A stretch of 32,266 nt of DNA from Candidatus Melainabacteria bacterium. Its GTDB lineage: Bacteria; Cyanobacteriota; Vampirovibrionia; Caenarcaniphilales; Caenarcanaceae. Under the pieces are notes generated by a model, which had not been told where the DNA came from, searched no databases, and was given only the letters and a program-made list of their open reading frames with translations. Below, piece after piece: positions 31,692 to 32,266 of the stretch (positions within the stretch are counted from its first letter, which is position 1; every line of letters starts with the position of its first letter). The position numbers and the translations under genes were made by a program. The DNA lies in the NCBI GenBank assembly GCA_005110395.1, contig DUDU01000024.1, positions 1-32,266 on the forward strand. Reading direction: 5' to 3'.

Positions 31692-32266
31692 TCATCTTCC
31701 TTGCATAATTCCCTGACCAGTTAAGCTTGTTAAAGCATTCATTTGGGGTTTCATATCATTCATTCTTTGAACAGAATAAGTTTCAAATGAGGGAGCTACC
31801 ATAATATTCAATTGATTTGCATTCGTACAAAAAGGAAAGGACTTCCAAGAGCCAGATCCGCCTGTAGGAGAGGGAGCTGTTACCCAATTTTCCTGCCCAA
31901 GTTCTTGGATATATATTATTGGTGTTCTTACTGAGCGTGTCAGGAAATTGAATTGCCAACCATATTGATTGTTAGGACAATACGGCCGCCCAGATGGTTC
32001 GGTTTTTTCTGGCCAACTGAATATGCCCAAGCACATTTAGGTGATCCCAATTGTTTCGATTCTCCCCTAATCAAACTTGAGGTATAAGAGATTGTGTCTG
32101 TTCTCCTTGGTGGATTCACTATAGGAGGGCCTTCAAGAGGGCAACTCCTCACCAGCTCATCTAGTTCAGGTGGAATCGAGCGTTCAGAAGGATTAGGAAT
32201 TATCAATTGAGCAATTTTCTTGTCAGACCGGGCTTCGCGAATTATTGCTGGTGGTTTAATAATATA
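31692..32266 (-). pseudogene. Partial gene at right edge with apparent frameshift
   Basis: A minus-strand frame is open from the window edge. It reads YIIKPPAIIREARSDKKIAQ... through PPRRTDTISYTSSLIRG and ends at a stop at 31940. A second frame, 31692-32036, continues in the same direction with natural-looking sequence (PYCPNNQYGWQFNFL, ENWVTAPSPTGGSGSWKSF, ending TGQGIMQGR). A minus-one shift at the T6 tract 32003-32008 (six A residues on the coding strand) would join them into one protein with at least 190 residues. It has no recognised domain. A sequencing or assembly error, a recent mutation, or slippage during expression could each explain it. The start is outside the window. Confidence 0.5.

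Noticed and set aside
32003..32008. Programmed minus-one frameshift site at the right edge
   Set aside because: The six A residues are read as AAA AAA in the incoming frame, not in the X-XXY-YYZ phase of classical slip sites, so programming is not supported.

Overview
This is a low-GC (roughly one third G+C by eye), gene-dense chromosomal window with genes on both strands and short AT-rich gaps. The gene set is that of an envelope-bearing, probably diderm bacterium: SecD, an MscS channel, an exported M48 protease, a lytic transglycosylase, a BolA protein and an exported TPR protein. The threonine synthase reads like the cyanobacterial type. A non-photosynthetic relative of cyanobacteria (Melainabacteria/Vampirovibrionia-like) is my best guess, but this is inference from family resemblance. 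Several genes start with TTG or GTG, and clear Shine-Dalgarno sites are the exception.

Left part (1-2.9 kb): tlyA on the minus strand, then an unrecognised gene 20 bases ahead of pyrB. Accessory-looking block (3.1-8.2 kb): a strong promoter drives a 575-residue, lysine-rich, single-pass membrane protein. It is followed by a ParA/MinD-type ATPase whose N-terminus looks like a catalytically dead Mrr-type restriction-endonuclease fold. Then come a small membrane protein, a decayed partial copy of the ATPase gene, a small secreted Sel1-repeat protein and a GNAT acetyltransferase. This block is the best candidate for an undescribed system.

Middle (8.2-18.5 kb): ilvC with a terminator, divergent rnc, dgkA, and a minus-strand series (unknown protein, CBU_0592-like membrane protein, PAP2 phosphatase, TPR protein, speD). 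Next is a striking PurN-PP2C fusion on the plus strand, convergent with a upp-DUF817 pair. The 11.15-11.29 kb gap holds three consecutive inverted repeats and may encode a structured RNA.

Right part (18.6-32.3 kb): a lytic transglycosylase converges on a thrC-hydrolase pair, followed by bolA, tRNA-Lys(UUU) and an unknown small protein. On the plus strand lie an exported unknown protein, an MscS-family channel, an M48 protease, an exported DUF4127-like protein, and an orphan RelB/DinJ-type antitoxin that overlaps a Rieske ferredoxin gene. On the minus strand are a SecD with an extended N-terminal region and a tandem duplication, an exported Ser/Gln/Asn-rich coiled-coil protein, and a partial, apparently frameshifted gene at the edge.

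No transposase, integrase, CRISPR array or rRNA gene was seen. Most genes are housekeeping genes in small units of one to four rather than long operons.
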